A stretch of DNA of 64,000 nt from Oceanobacillus rekensis (GTDB lineage: Bacteria > Bacillota > Bacilli > Bacillales > Amphibacillaceae): the NCBI RefSeq assembly GCF_002153375.1, contig NZ_MTBQ01000001.1, positions 434,001 to 498,000 of the forward strand. The letters are read 5' to 3'. Positions 43,465 through 53,464 of this stretch are shown in pieces (within the stretch, counting starts at the first letter, position 1; every line of letters begins with the position of its first letter). The position numbers were made by a program, and so were the translations under genes. The notes under the pieces are model-generated. The model worked only from the letters and a program-made list of their open reading frames with translations. It was not told the DNA's origin and did not search any database.

Positions 43465-43479
43465 GGTGTCTATTTCTCC

Positions 43480-46116
43480 TTATTTTGCATCGAACCAGCT
43501 TGTACCATATTCATAATCTACTTTTAATGGCACATTTAATTCTATGGTGTTTTCCATCATTTCCGGTACGATTTTTTTCAAGATGTCCAGTTCTTCTTTT
43601 GGTGCTTCAAGAATCAGTTCATCATGAACTTGAAGCAGCACTCTTGCCTGAAGTTTTTCATCTTTCAATTTCCAATGTAAATCAATCATTGCTTTTTTAA
43701 TAATGTCCGCGGCACTTCCCTGAATCGGTGTGTTCATCGCGGTGCGCTCTGCAAAACTTCGCACATTGAAATTGCGACTTGTTATTTCAGGTAAATACCT
43801 GCGTCTGTTCATAATTGTTGTTACAAAGCCTTTATGCTTCGCTTCTTGAACGATATCTTCCATATACTGTTTTACCCCTGGGTAACTTGCGAAATAGCGC
43901 TCGATAAAGTTTTTGGCTTCTTTTCTTGTAATATCAAGGCTTTGAGAAAGTCCATAATCGCTGATACCATACACAATACCAAAGTTCACTGCTTTTGCTT
44001 GTCGTCTCATATTGGATGTAACTTGATCCTTATCCACATGGAAAACATCCATCGCTGTTTTCGTATGTATATCCAAATCGTTTTTGAAAGCAGCAACTAA
44101 TTGTTCATCATTTGCGATGTGTGCAAGTACTCGTAATTCGATTTGCGAGTAATCGGCTGCGAAAATGATCCAGTCATCTTCTGCTGGAACAAATGCTTCT
44201 CTGATTTTCCTTCCTTCCTCTATCCGAATCGGAATGTTTTGCAGGTTAGGATCAGTTGAGCTTAATCTGCCTGTTTGTGTAAGTGCTTGATTGAATCTGG
44301 TATGAATTTTATTTGTGTCTTTTCGAACCACTTTTAATAGCCCTTCAATATACGTCGACTGCAGCTTCCCAAGCTGACGATATAAAAGTAGTTTAGGAAT
44401 AATTTCGTGTTCACTTTGTAATTGTTCCAGAACATTCGCTGCAGTGGAATAGCCCGTTTTCGTTTTCTTAATTGCTGGCAAAGCTAATTTTTCAAATAAT
44501 ATGGGACCAAGCTGTTTAGGTGAGTTTATATTAAATGTTTCCCCTGCGAGTTCATAAATTTCTTCCTCCAGTGTACTTAAACGGCCTTTTAACCCCACAC
44601 CCATTTCTTCTAATTTGCTTATATCCACTCGAACACCTAGATGTTCCATTTCTCCCAGAATTAGGGCTAGCGGCATTTCCAACTCTTTCAGTAATTCATA
44701 TTGTTCATTTTTATTTAGTAAATCTTCCATTTCATCTTTTAATACAAATAATGTAGTTGTTTTACGGACGACATGTTCTGCAAGTTCGGCTAATTCTGGG
44801 ACTTTCATTTTTGCTCCCTTACCGTAAACCTCTTCATCAAATAAAACATCTTTTTTGCCCATTCTATTTCCAATGGCTGGAATGTCATGATTATTCTCAG
44901 CTGGGTTAAGTAAATAGGATGCAAGGAACATATCAAAAGCTATTCCCTGGATATGGATATTGTTCCTTAATAAGGCAACCATTGTTTTTTTCGCATCGAA
45001 AACATTTTTCGGCTTTGTAATGTCCTCAGCCCATGTCTTAAAAGCATCAGATTGGAGTGCAATTTCAGTAGAAATGAAATATGCCCCCTCTTCATTGACG
45101 ACTCCAAATCCGTCAATGTCTGACAAATGGTAATTTTCACCAATCATTTCAACGACAAGTGATTCATTGCCGGTAAACATGCTATCTGTCACTTCTTCTA
45201 CAATGGTAAATGAAATCTCACTCATTTCCGTTCTTTCTTCCTCCACTTCCACGCCATCAGAAATACGGTTCAGAAGGGAGAGAAAACCTAAATCTTTAAA
45301 TGCTGTACTAAGTTTTGGCTGTTCAAAACCATCGTAGGTGATATCATCAATGGAAATTTCAATCGGGGAATCACGATTAATTGTAACTAATTCCTTACTC
45401 ATAAATGCATCTTTTTTATGGTTTGTCAGGTTTTCCTTTAATTTTTTCCCGTTCACTTCTTCAAGATGTTCATATACTTCTTGCAATGTATTATACTGCT
45501 TAATAAGTTTGGTTGCTGTTTTTAGGCCGACTCCTGGAACTCCTGGAATATTATCCGAGCTATCCCCCATCAATGCTTTTAAATCAATAATTTGTTCAGG
45601 AGTTATTTCCATTTTCTCAACCATATAATCAGGAGTATATTTCTCGATGTCACTAATTCCCTTTTTCGTCACATGAACGGTGACGTAATCAGATACAAGC
45701 TGAAGCATGTCTTTATCACCGGAAATAATGGTTACTTGAAAGTCTTCATGATTTCCTTGCTTTGACAATGTGCCAATAATATCATCTGCCTCATATTGAT
45801 CCAGTTGATAATGTTTGATATCAAACGCATCAAGCAGTTCCTTCATAACAGGAAACTGTTCGGAAAGCTCAGAAGGTGTCTTCTGACGACCACCTTTATA
45901 TTCCTTGTACGTTGAATGGCGAAAAGTCGTTTTTCCAGCATCAAATGCTACAAGTAAATGGGTAGGTTTCTCCTCTTCCAAAATTCGTAATAGCATTGTC
46001 GTAAATCCGTAAACTGCATTTGTATAAACACCTTTATCATTATTCAAAAGTGGCAAAGCAAAAAACGCACGATAAATAATACTGTTGCCATCAATTAATA
46101 CTAGTTTTTTTGACAT
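43480..46116 (-). CDS. polA: DNA polymerase I
   Basis: 878-residue Pol I for Okazaki-fragment processing and repair. The 5'-nuclease domain (1-290) has IDGNSIIYRAFFALP and the acidic cluster (SGDKDMLQL, ALMGDSSDNIPGVPGVGLKTA). The central 3'-5' exonuclease-like domain (about 310-470) lacks an obvious DxE motif, as in Bacillus enzymes, so proofreading is probably absent. The polymerase domain has motif A DYSQIELRVLAH, motif B RRQAKAVNFGIVYG and motif C QVHDELILE. The ATG follows AGGAGG. First gene of polA-mutM-coaE, 136 bp downstream of phoR with the phoR terminator between. Confidence 0.98.
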   Translation of the reverse strand: MSKKLVLIDGNSIIYRAFFALPLLNNDKGVYTNAVYGFTTMLLRILEEEKPTHLLVAFDAGKTTFRHSTYKEYKGGRQKTPSELSEQFPVMKELLDAFDIKHYQLDQYEADDIIGTLSKQGNHEDFQVTIISGDKDMLQLVSDYVTVHVTKKGISDIEKYTPDYMVEKMEITPEQIIDLKALMGDSSDNIPGVPGVGLKTATKLIKQYNTLQEVYEHLEEVNGKKLKENLTNHKKDAFMSKELVTINRDSPIEISIDDITYDGFEQPKLSTAFKDLGFLSLLNRISDGVEVEEERTEMSEISFTIVEEVTDSMFTGNESLVVEMIGENYHLSDIDGFGVVNEEGAYFISTEIALQSDAFKTWAEDITKPKNVFDAKKTMVALLRNNIHIQGIAFDMFLASYLLNPAENNHDIPAIGNRMGKKDVLFDEEVYGKGAKMKVPELAELAEHVVRKTTTLFVLKDEMEDLLNKNEQYELLKELEMPLALILGEMEHLGVRVDISKLEEMGVGLKGRLSTLEEEIYELAGETFNINSPKQLGPILFEKLALPAIKKTKTGYSTAANVLEQLQSEHEIIPKLLLYRQLGKLQSTYIEGLLKVVRKDTNKIHTRFNQALTQTGRLSSTDPNLQNIPIRIEEGRKIREAFVPAEDDWIIFAADYSQIELRVLAHIANDEQLVAAFKNDLDIHTKTAMDVFHVDKDQVTSNMRRQAKAVNFGIVYGISDYGLSQSLDITRKEAKNFIERYFASYPGVKQYMEDIVQEAKHKGFVTTIMNRRRYLPEITSRNFNVRSFAERTAMNTPIQGSAADIIKKAMIDLHWKLKDEKLQARVLLQVHDELILEAPKEELDILKKIVPEMMENTIELNVPLKVDYEYGTSWFDAK

Positions 46117-46222
46117 TCGGTTATCCTCCTGTATAAATGATTCCTTAACTCATTTTAGCATTCTCTACTAGGAAAAGAAAAAATAATGGTATGTTAGATT
46201 TGAATAAAACATATCTACCCGC

Positions 46223-46253
46223 AAAAAAACATCCCCTACTACTAGAGGATGTT
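46223..46253 (-). terminator. Terminator of phoPR
   Basis: AACATCC (46229-46235) and GGATGTT (46247-46253) form a 7-bp stem followed on the minus strand by seven T. The stem reaches into the phoR stop codon. Confidence 0.8.
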
Positions 46254-47617
46254 TATTTTGGCAAATATACATGAATGGTCGTACCTTTATTTACTTCACT
46301 TTCCACATCGATTTTCCCACCATGTACTTCAATTATATGCTTGACGATTGCCAACCCAAGACCAGTACCACCAGTGTTCCTGCTGCGTGCTTTATCAACC
46401 CGATAAAAACGCTCAAAAATTCTCGGTATTACCTTTTCTTCCATTCCGATTCCAGTATCTGCAATCTTAATATGGATAAAGTCCTTTATATGACCGAGAT
46501 AGAATTCGACACTGCCATTTTCAGAAGTATAGTGGATTGCATTATCCAATAAATTAACAATTACTTGTTTCAACCGTTCTTTGTCAGCTTTTATTGTTAA
46601 TGCTTCATCTACATCGATAGAAAAATTAAGTCCTTTTTGCTCTGCATGATGTTTGAATGCAGGTACTATTTCATTAATTAATTCGAAAGCCTTAAACTTA
46701 TTTAAGATGAGATGATAATTTTCTCTCTCAAGCCTTGATAATGATAATAAATCTTCAATTAAAAGTTGCAGACGATGGCTTTCATTATGAATGATAGTTA
46801 GGAATTCTTTCGTCGTATCCGCATCATTTAAACCGGATTCTAATAATGTCTCGGAAAAACCTTTAATGGATGTAACAGGGGTTCTTAGCTCGTGGGAAAC
46901 ATTGGCCACAAAGTCTTTGCGTGTTTTCTCCAATTTCTTTAATTCGGTTATATCATAAAGAACCAATACTGCACCTTTTAACATGTTCCGTTCATTGAAT
47001 ATAGGCGCACCAATAATTTCAAGATGTAATTTATTCAATCCAGATCCATGGATAAAGGATCCCTTCATATTACGTTCATATAGAAACGTATTTTGTACCG
47101 TTTGATGAAATTTTTCTTCTTCCAGAACATCGTAGTACAGATAACCTTTATAGTCCCTTTCCGTTTTACCGAACATCGATAAAAATTTCCGATTAACTAG
47201 ATGAATATATCCCTTTTCATCAATTAGTACCAGTGCACTTTGCATGTTGTCAATAATAGTCGTTAATTGCTCAGACTGTCTCTGTTCTTGCAAGGTAATC
47301 TCACTCATATTCCTTGCCAGCGAGTTGATTTTCAAACTAAGTTCCTCAATCTCTTCGCTTACCGAACTATGAAATCTGACATTATAATTACCTTTCGTAA
47401 TTTCGTCAATTGTGCTAGTTGCCTTATGAAGAGGTTTTACATATTTATTAAATAGCAAAGACAGCATGATAAGTAAAATAAATGCTTCAATCAATAATAG
47501 ACCAACTAATATTAACGGATGGGCTTCTGACTTCCATACAATTACTCCAACAGCAAGCAAACTTAAAATTATTACCGATACATATGGTAATAATGTCTTG
47601 GAGAATAAATCTTTCAT
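46253..47617 (-). CDS. phoR: Phosphate-regulon sensor kinase PhoR, short form without extracytoplasmic domain
   Basis: 454 residues. Two TM helices (about 11-29 and 35-56) are separated by only about six residues (KSEAHP), so the extracytoplasmic PDC-type domain of Bacillus subtilis PhoR (579 residues) is missing. Then HAMP (about 57-110), a PAS domain (about 117-225, SALVLIDEKGYIHLVNRKFL), the phospho-acceptor His242 in SHELRTP, N-box QVIVNLLDNAIHY, G1 ADTGIGM, F-box IFERFYRVDKARS and G2 GTGLGLAIVKHI. With PhoP it should respond to phosphate starvation; sensing through the cytoplasmic PAS is then likely. The ATG overlaps the phoP stop (TAATG). Confidence 0.9.
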   Translation of the reverse strand: MKDLFSKTLLPYVSVIILSLLAVGVIVWKSEAHPLILVGLLLIEAFILLIMLSLLFNKYVKPLHKATSTIDEITKGNYNVRFHSSVSEEIEELSLKINSLARNMSEITLQEQRQSEQLTTIIDNMQSALVLIDEKGYIHLVNRKFLSMFGKTERDYKGYLYYDVLEEEKFHQTVQNTFLYERNMKGSFIHGSGLNKLHLEIIGAPIFNERNMLKGAVLVLYDITELKKLEKTRKDFVANVSHELRTPVTSIKGFSETLLESGLNDADTTKEFLTIIHNESHRLQLLIEDLLSLSRLERENYHLILNKFKAFELINEIVPAFKHHAEQKGLNFSIDVDEALTIKADKERLKQVIVNLLDNAIHYTSENGSVEFYLGHIKDFIHIKIADTGIGMEEKVIPRIFERFYRVDKARSRNTGGTGLGLAIVKHIIEVHGGKIDVESEVNKGTTIHVYLPK

Positions 47618-48309
47618 TAAACGGGCTCCTCTATTTTATAACCAAGTCCTCTTACTGTTTTAATATAGATTGGTTTTTTTGAGTTCGGTTCAATTTTATC
47701 TCGCAAGTGGCTTATATGTACATCAACAATTCTAGTGTCTCCAACAAAATCGTAGTCCCAAACACTGCTAAGTAGCTGGTCTCTTGAAATAACCTTTCCC
47801 TTATTTTTGGCAAGATGATATAACAGCTCAAATTCTTTTCTTGTGAATGTAATTGTTTTGGTATTCATCTCTGCTTCATAACGTTCCGGGAAGATAACAA
47901 GATTACCAACCTTCAATAAATTAAAATTTGGTTCTGTAGATATTGTAGTTCTTCTTAAAATGGCTTTAATTCTGGCCACCACTTCCTTTGGGCTGAATGG
48001 TTTCGTTAAATAATCATCTGCACCCATTTCTAATCCCAGAATCTTATCAAACTCTTCATCTTTTGCTGTCAGCATCAGGATCGGCGTATCCATTTTATTC
48101 ATTCGTAAATGTTTACAAACTTCCATTCCATCCATTTCCGGAAGCATTAAATCGAGCACAATCAAATCATACTCATTCGTTTCACATTTTCGAATGGCTT
48201 CCAAACCATCATATGCAACATCCGTCTCGTAACCTGCTTTCTTAATATTATAATTTAATAGAGTTATAATTGGTTTTTCATCATCTACAATTAAAATTTT
48301 TTGACTCAC
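47617..48309 (-). CDS. phoP: Phosphate-regulon response regulator PhoP (GTG start)
   Basis: 230-residue OmpR-family regulator. Receiver domain with acidic pair DD (9-10), Asp53 in LIVLDLMLPEMDG, Thr in MLTAKD and Lys in YLTKPF. DNA-binding domain (about 130-230) with FTRKEFELLYHLAKNKGKVISRDQLL and TRIVDVHISHLRDKIEPN, the wing TVRGLGYKIE. The start is GTG (48307-48309) with GGGGG upstream. It is followed by phoR with a 1-base stop/start overlap. Its position downstream of mdh matches Bacillus subtilis. The 200-bp upstream space holds the mdh terminator; no convincing array of PhoP boxes was found. Confidence 0.93.
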   Translation of the reverse strand: MSQKILIVDDEKPIITLLNYNIKKAGYETDVAYDGLEAIRKCETNEYDLIVLDLMLPEMDGMEVCKHLRMNKMDTPILMLTAKDEEFDKILGLEMGADDYLTKPFSPKEVVARIKAILRRTTISTEPNFNLLKVGNLVIFPERYEAEMNTKTITFTRKEFELLYHLAKNKGKVISRDQLLSSVWDYDFVGDTRIVDVHISHLRDKIEPNSKKPIYIKTVRGLGYKIEEPV

Positions 48310-48455
48310 AAGTAAAAACCCCCATATTCAGCACCTAATTTTTCTATTCTATTATTATCTTATCATTATTACCACCAAAGGTATAACAAATATAGAAATA
48401 TTAAATAAACTTAACATCCGGTACCAGTCACTCCCCGAGTTTTGTCTAATTGTAT

Positions 48456-48500
48456 TCAAAAAGTCCTTCACTGCATTTATCTGTAGTGAAAGACTTTTAT
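48456..48500 (-). terminator. Terminator of citZ-icd-mdh
   Basis: On the minus strand AAAAGTCTTTCACTACA and TGCAGTGAAGGACTTTTT form a stem of about 16 bp (wobbles included) with a 7-base loop ending in a T-run, 12 bases after the mdh stop. Confidence 0.9.
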
Positions 48501-48510
48501 GTGGATACTA

Positions 48511-49449
48511 TTAATTTAATACAGAAAGTACATTTTTCACGGATTCAGCAGATTTGTCCAATGCTGCTTTTTCTTCAGCGGTTAAATCTAATTCAATAAT
48601 TTCTTCGATACCTTTCCCACCAAGAATTGTTGGAACACCAAGGTAGATATCGTTATAACCATATTCACCCTGAAGAAATGCAATGGAAGGAATAACACGG
48701 CGTTGATCTTTAAGTATTGCTTCAGCCATTACAGTCAGTGAAGCTGCTGGTGCATAATATGCACTGCCATCGCCAAGTAAGTTAACGATTTCTCCTCCAC
48801 CTGTTCGCGTACGTTGAACAATTTCTTCTAGACGTTCTTTAGAAATCAATTTTTCTAGTGGAATCCCTCCTGCATGGGAGTAGCGGATTAATGGAACCAT
48901 ATCGTCTCCATGTCCACCAAGAACAAAACCTGTAACGTCTTTTACAGACAGGTTTAATTCTTCAGCAACAAAAGAACGAAAACGAGCCGTATCAAGGACG
49001 CCAGATTGGCCGATCACGCGCTCTTTTGGTAGTCCGGATTCTTTAAACACTGTATATGTCATTGCATCAACCGGATTAGTTAACACGATAATAGTAGTGT
49101 CTGGAGAAAAATTAACAATATCCTTCGCAACCGTTTTCATAATGTTGGCATTTGTATTTACTAAATCATCTCGGCTCATGCCTGGCTTACGAGCAATCCC
49201 AGCAGTAACGATAACTAAATCAGAGTCTTTTGTATCTTCATAATTTGACGTACCAATTATTTTGGCATCAAATCCCTGAACTGGAGCTGCTTCAGCCATA
49301 TCAAGAGCTTTTCCTTTCGTAGGATCCTCCATTTGAGGAATATCCACCAGTACAACGTCACCAAGTTCTTTTTGAGCAAGCATTAAAGCTGTAGTTGCAC
49401 CAGTAAATCCAGATCCGATTACGGAAATCTTTCTTCTTTGTAACCCCAT
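48511..49449 (-). CDS. mdh: Malate dehydrogenase
   Basis: 312-residue NAD-dependent malate dehydrogenase of the lactate-dehydrogenase-like group; oxidises malate to oxaloacetate in the TCA cycle. NAD-binding [10 protein letters not shown], substrate arginines in [14 protein letters not shown] and DTARFRSF, proton-relay His in [10 protein letters not shown], and [13 protein letters not shown]. Start: the second ATG (ending at 49449) has GGGGG 7 bases upstream; the ATG one codon earlier is also possible. It is the last gene of citZ-icd-mdh, which are conserved in this order. A large hairpin lies between icd and mdh. Confidence 0.97.
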   Translation of the reverse strand: MGLQRRKISVIGSGFTGATTALMLAQKELGDVVLVDIPQMEDPTKGKALDMAEAAPVQGFDAKIIGTSNYEDTKDSDLVIVTAGIARKPGMSRDDLVNTNANIMKTVAKDIVNFSPDTTIIVLTNPVDAMTYTVFKESGLPKERVIGQSGVLDTARFRSFVAEELNLSVKDVTGFVLGGHGDDMVPLIRYSHAGGIPLEKLISKERLEEIVQRTRTGGGEIVNLLGDGSAYYAPAASLTVMAEAILKDQRRVIPSIAFLQGEYGYNDIYLGVPTILGGKGIEEIIELDLTAEEKAALDKSAESVKNVLSVLN

Positions 49450-49490
49450 CATATTTCCCCCTTTTTATGAACTATTAATATATAAAACTA

Positions 49491-49531
49491 TACGGTAAAC
49501 GACCATCCATAATCAGATGGTCGCTACCGTA
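49491..49531 (-). repeat. Two-part hairpin between icd and mdh
   Basis: ACGGTA / TACCGT and CGACCATC / GATGGTCG are nested, giving a 14-bp stem with a small internal loop. No T-run follows, so it is more likely an mRNA-stability or processing element that separates icd and mdh transcript levels than a terminator. Confidence 0.7.
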
Positions 49532-49542
49532 TATATACATAA

Positions 49543-50814
49543 TTAACCCATGTTTTTAATTAGTTCTTGACCAAACTCAGAACACTTAACTTCTGTTGCA
49601 CCATCCATCAGACGGGCAAAGTCATATGTTACTACTTTGGATGCAATTGTTTTGTCCATTGATTTAGTAATTAAGTCAGCAGCTTCTCTCCATCCAAGAT
49701 GCTCAAGCATCAATACAGCTGATAGAATAACTGATGAAGGGTTTACTTTATCTAAGCCTGCATATTTCGGTGCAGTACCATGCGTTGCTTCGAAAATAGC
49801 ATGTCCAGTATCATAATTGATGTTAGCTCCCGGAGCAATACCAATTCCACCTACTTGTGCTGCAAGAGCATCAGAAATATAATCACCATTCAAGTTCATT
49901 GTTGCAACAACATCAAACTCTTTTGGACGAGTAAGAATTTGTTGCAAGAAGATATCAGCAATCGCATCTTTAACTAGAATTTTACCTGAAGCTAGCGCAT
50001 CGTCTTGTGCCTTGTTTGCAGCATCTTGACCATCTGATTCTACAAGACGGTCATATTCAGCCCAAGTAAATACTTTGTCACCAAATTCTTGCTCTGCTAC
50101 TTCATAACCCCATTGTTTAAAAGCACCTTCTGTAAATTTCATGATGTTACCTTTATGTACTAGAGTAACACTTTTACGTCCTTCCGTTAATGCATAATCA
50201 ATTGCAGAACGAACTAAACGTTTTGTGCCTTCCTCAGAAACTGGTTTAACCCCGATGCCTGATGTTTCAGGGAAGCGAATATTTTTAACACCCATGTCAT
50301 TTTTAAGGAAATTAATTACTTTTTTAACTTCGTCTGTTCCTTTTTGCCACTCAATTCCAGCATAAATATCTTCTGTGTTCTCACGGAAAATAGCCATATC
50401 CACATCTTCAGGACGTTTAACTGGTGATGGTACACCCTCAAAATAACGTACTGGACGTAGGCATGTGAATAAATCAAGCTCTTGACGCAATGCAACGTTA
50501 AGAGAACGGATTCCACCGCCAATTGGTGTTGTTAATGGACCTTTAATCGCAATTTTGTATTCATTAATTTTATCTAATGTGTCCTGTGGAAGCCATTCCC
50601 CTGTTTTATCAAAAGCCTTTTGACCAGCATATACTTCCAACCAATCAATTTTCTTTTCTCCACTATATGCTTTCTCAACGGATGCTTCTATTACTGCTTT
50701 TGCTGATGACCAAATATCTGGACCAGTACCGTCACCTTCAATAAAAGGAATGATTGGATTGTTTGGTACATTTAAGTTGCCATTTTCTACGATAATTTTT
50801 TCTCCCTGTGCCAT
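49543..50814 (-). CDS. icd: Isocitrate dehydrogenase (NADP)
   Basis: 423-residue NADP-dependent isocitrate dehydrogenase. [14 protein letters not shown] at the N-terminus; the substrate-binding segment [24 protein letters not shown] with the Ser that is the phosphorylation or substrate-contact site in relatives; catalytic Lys region [25 protein letters not shown]; metal-binding aspartates in [22 protein letters not shown]; and the adenine-binding [16 protein letters not shown]. It matches Bacillus Icd in length. The ATG follows TAGGAGG. It lies 86 bp after citZ and 93 bp before mdh, with a hairpin in both gaps. Confidence 0.97.
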   Translation of the reverse strand: MAQGEKIIVENGNLNVPNNPIIPFIEGDGTGPDIWSSAKAVIEASVEKAYSGEKKIDWLEVYAGQKAFDKTGEWLPQDTLDKINEYKIAIKGPLTTPIGGGIRSLNVALRQELDLFTCLRPVRYFEGVPSPVKRPEDVDMAIFRENTEDIYAGIEWQKGTDEVKKVINFLKNDMGVKNIRFPETSGIGVKPVSEEGTKRLVRSAIDYALTEGRKSVTLVHKGNIMKFTEGAFKQWGYEVAEQEFGDKVFTWAEYDRLVESDGQDAANKAQDDALASGKILVKDAIADIFLQQILTRPKEFDVVATMNLNGDYISDALAAQVGGIGIAPGANINYDTGHAIFEATHGTAPKYAGLDKVNPSSVILSAVLMLEHLGWREAADLITKSMDKTIASKVVTYDFARLMDGATEVKCSEFGQELIKNMG

Positions 50815-50845
50815 TTGATAATAACCTCCTAAGTTTATATAAAGA

Positions 50846-50869
50846 GGATAGCTAGATTACCAGCTATCC
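50846..50869 (-). repeat. Hairpin between citZ and icd
   Basis: GGATAGCT and AGCTATCC form a perfect 8-bp stem with an 8-base loop and no T-run, placed 30 bases before the icd start. It is a candidate processing or attenuation element, parallel to the hairpin before mdh. Confidence 0.6.
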
Positions 50870-50900
50870 CTGGTTCCCAATTAAAATAAATTAAATTAAA

Positions 50901-52022
50901 TTAGCTGCGTTTAGCGATTTCAATATATTCTTGCAGTTCTGGTCCCGTATATTCAGCACGAGGTCTGATTAAACGGTTGTTTTCGTATTGTTCTAGAATA
51001 TGTGCCAACCAGCCTGATGTTCGACTTACTGCGAATATTGGTGTAAATAAATCATGGTCAATGCCTAGGCTGTGATAAACAGATGCACTATAGAAATCTA
51101 CATTAGCTGGAAGACCCTTATGTTCCTTAACGTATTCTTCAATCTTAACAGACATCTTATACCATTTTTCCTGACCAGTAAGTTTAGTTAGTTCTTTAGA
51201 CATTTTCCTTAAGTGTTTCGCACGTGGATCTCCATTACGATATACACGATGACCCATACCCATTATTTTTTCTTTATTTTCAAATTTCTTCTTAATATAA
51301 GGTATACAATTTTCCTCTTCACCAATTTCAGTCAGCATATTCATAACATTTTCGTTTGCTCCCCCGTGCAATGGACCTTTTAAGGCACCAATTGCAGCAG
51401 TAATGCCAGAATAAATGTCTGACAAAGTTGCAACACAAACTCTTGCTGTGAAAGTGGAAGCATTTAATTCATGATCAGCATGCAATACTAATGCTTTATT
51501 AATCGCTTCTATTTCAATTTCTTCTGCTACTTTTCCATTAAGCATGTACAAGAAATTCTCTGCGTATCCTAAGTCTTTCTTCGGTTTAATAGGATCCTGA
51601 CCATTGCGAATTCTCGAGAAAGCGGCTACAATCGTTGCAATCTTAGCTTGGATTGCAACAGCTTTGCGTTTATTTGCTTCTGGATCCATTACATCTGCCT
51701 CAGTATCATATACTCCAAGTAATGACACTGCAGTACGCAATGCTGCCATTGGATGAACGGCAGATAAATCATAAGAGCGCAAATGATCAATAATCGCATC
51801 CGGTATTTCCATATGTTCTGCGAGTTCTTTCTTTATTTCTTCCAATTCTTTTTTATTAGGAAGTTTCAAATTCCAAAGTAAGTAAATTACCTCTTCAAAA
51901 CTTGAATTCACAGCTAAATCATCAATTCGGTAACCAACATAGGATAGTTGATCATCAATGATCGAGCTGATAGACGATTGAGTTGCGACAATACCTTCTA
52001 ACCCCTTTGTGGATGTTGTCAT
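50901..52022 (-). CDS. citZ: Citrate synthase
   Basis: 373-residue type II-like citrate synthase (Bacillus subtilis CitZ 372) that condenses acetyl-CoA and oxaloacetate. Active-site histidines in LHADHELNAS and GPLHGGANENVM, CoA/oxaloacetate loop MGMGHRVYRNGDPRAKHL, catalytic Asp in NVDFYSASVYHSLGI and Arg in SRTSGWLAHILEQ. The start is the ATG ending at 52022 with AAGGAGAGG 6-9 bases upstream; a frame to 52043 would include the ribosome site. First gene of citZ-icd-mdh. Its promoter must lie in 52023-52341; no convincing box or CcpC site was recognised. Confidence 0.97.
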   Translation of the reverse strand: MTTSTKGLEGIVATQSSISSIIDDQLSYVGYRIDDLAVNSSFEEVIYLLWNLKLPNKKELEEIKKELAEHMEIPDAIIDHLRSYDLSAVHPMAALRTAVSLLGVYDTEADVMDPEANKRKAVAIQAKIATIVAAFSRIRNGQDPIKPKKDLGYAENFLYMLNGKVAEEIEIEAINKALVLHADHELNASTFTARVCVATLSDIYSGITAAIGALKGPLHGGANENVMNMLTEIGEEENCIPYIKKKFENKEKIMGMGHRVYRNGDPRAKHLRKMSKELTKLTGQEKWYKMSVKIEEYVKEHKGLPANVDFYSASVYHSLGIDHDLFTPIFAVSRTSGWLAHILEQYENNRLIRPRAEYTGPELQEYIEIAKRS

Positions 52023-52043
52023 AGTAACCCTCTCCTTTTTCAT

Positions 52044-52341
52044 ATGTTAATCGCTGCATTTTGCTAAAAATGCACAATATCACTTGACAATAATTTCTGC
52101 AGCATCGGCTTTCTATGTATTATGTTTAAAAAGCAGATGAAATGCCACTCTACTATTAACTTTACATCTATAGTATCTATTATTGTCCACCCCAATTGTT
52201 ATTATAAAGGATTTTCATCAGAAAGTGAATTGAAACCGTTTAATTTCCTAGTTTTTACTAAAAGTGTGTACTCAAAACCTCTTCTGTTAGTCTATTATAA
52301 CTCCATGAATCATATGTAAAATAGTACAGGCCTATTTTACA
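52044..52341. other. Intergenic space between divergent citZ and ytvI
   Basis: About 300 bp of A+T-rich DNA that must carry both promoters. Nothing firm was found except an inverted repeat TGTAAAATAG / CTATTTTACA (52315-52341, 7-base loop) that ends next to the ytvI ribosome site. The repeat could be an operator, or a hairpin blocking ytvI translation. Confidence 0.5.
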
Positions 52342-52356
52342 TTGGGGGACATATAT

Positions 52357-53463
52357 ATGCAGAAATCATTGGTATTACAAATGGTACGTTTTTTTATTGT
52401 GATCTGTGGATTCATAACGATTGGAATCATTTTTATATATTCATTCAACTTTATTTATCCACTATTAGTTGCTGTCATTATTTCCACCATCATGTATCCT
52501 TTTATCAATTTACTTGAAAAAAAGGCAAAGTTACCGAGGTTTATTTCGATAATATTTACGATGATTAGTTTACTTCTCATATTTTTCGGTCTGTTATTAT
52601 TAATAATAACAGAGGTATACCAAAGTTCATTATTTCTGGCTGATCAAATACCAAAACATTTTCATTCATTTGTTTTGTTTCTTGAGTCTATTTTCAACAA
52701 TCACTTATTACCTTTATATGAAAGACTTATTTCCCTTTTTCATTCGCTTGGTACTGAACAACAAGTGACCATAACGGAATATGTTCGATCATTGACTGAT
52801 TTCGTTGCATCATCCGGAACAGAATTTCTCCATAGTACACTGGTGAAAGTTCCTGCTATACTTGCTATCATACCGGGTTCATTGACAACAATTGCATTTA
52901 TAATGCTTGCAACATTTATGATCTCAAATGATTATGAGAATTTAAAAGAAATTACTAAACGGTTTATTCCTAAAAGGGCAGGAAAATCCATACACATGCT
53001 AATTAGTCATTTAAAGCTTGCAATCAACGGTTTTCTAAAGGCACAACTAACATTGATCTTTATTTCAGCTTGCATCATTCTATCAGGACTCTTAGTTCTG
53101 CAAGTAGATCATGCATTAACAATCACCTTGTTCGCGGCTGTTGTCGATTTAATTCCATATGTTGGGACAGGTATTCTCTTTATTCCTTGGATACTTTACC
53201 TATATGCGATGTCTGATTACCAGTTGACAATTGGACTCAGCATTCTATATATGATTTTGATTATATCCAGACAAATTCTTGAACCGAAAATACTTTCAGC
53301 TAATATCGGTATCCATCCATTGATTGTCTTGACCGGTATGTTCATTGGGATTCAATTATGGGGATTTGCAGGACTTTTAATTGCTCCAATAATTATCGTT
53401 TTGGGAAATGCCTGCTATCAGTCAGGTATCATGCAAATAATTTGGAATTTCATTCGGGGTTAG
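52357..53463 (+). CDS. ytvI: AI-2E family membrane protein, sporulation protein YtvI
   Basis: 368-residue polytopic membrane protein of the AI-2 exporter/YtvI family, with about seven TM helices: two near the N-terminus (about 8-50), one at 60-88, one at about 160-182, and three or four in the C-terminal half with the family block FAAVVDLIPYVGTGILFIPW. YtvI members are annotated as sporulation integral membrane proteins; the transported substrate is unknown. The start is the ATG at 52357 with GGGGGA 8 bases upstream; the in-frame TTG at 52342 precedes the ribosome site. Located between citZ and fxsA as in Bacillus subtilis. Its stop lies one base from the end of convergent fxsA. Confidence 0.88.
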   Translation: MQKSLVLQMVRFFIVICGFITIGIIFIYSFNFIYPLLVAVIISTIMYPFINLLEKKAKLPRFISIIFTMISLLLIFFGLLLLIITEVYQSSLFLADQIPKHFHSFVLFLESIFNNHLLPLYERLISLFHSLGTEQQVTITEYVRSLTDFVASSGTEFLHSTLVKVPAILAIIPGSLTTIAFIMLATFMISNDYENLKEITKRFIPKRAGKSIHMLISHLKLAINGFLKAQLTLIFISACIILSGLLVLQVDHALTITLFAAVVDLIPYVGTGILFIPWILYLYAMSDYQLTIGLSILYMILIISRQILEPKILSANIGIHPLIVLTGMFIGIQLWGFAGLLIAPIIIVLGNACYQSGIMQIIWNFIRG

Positions 53464-53464
53464 A

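Noticed and set aside
48310-48455. PhoP boxes upstream of phoP
   Set aside because: A few TT-A-CA-like words are present but not in tandem at 11-base spacing; not enough to claim autoregulation.
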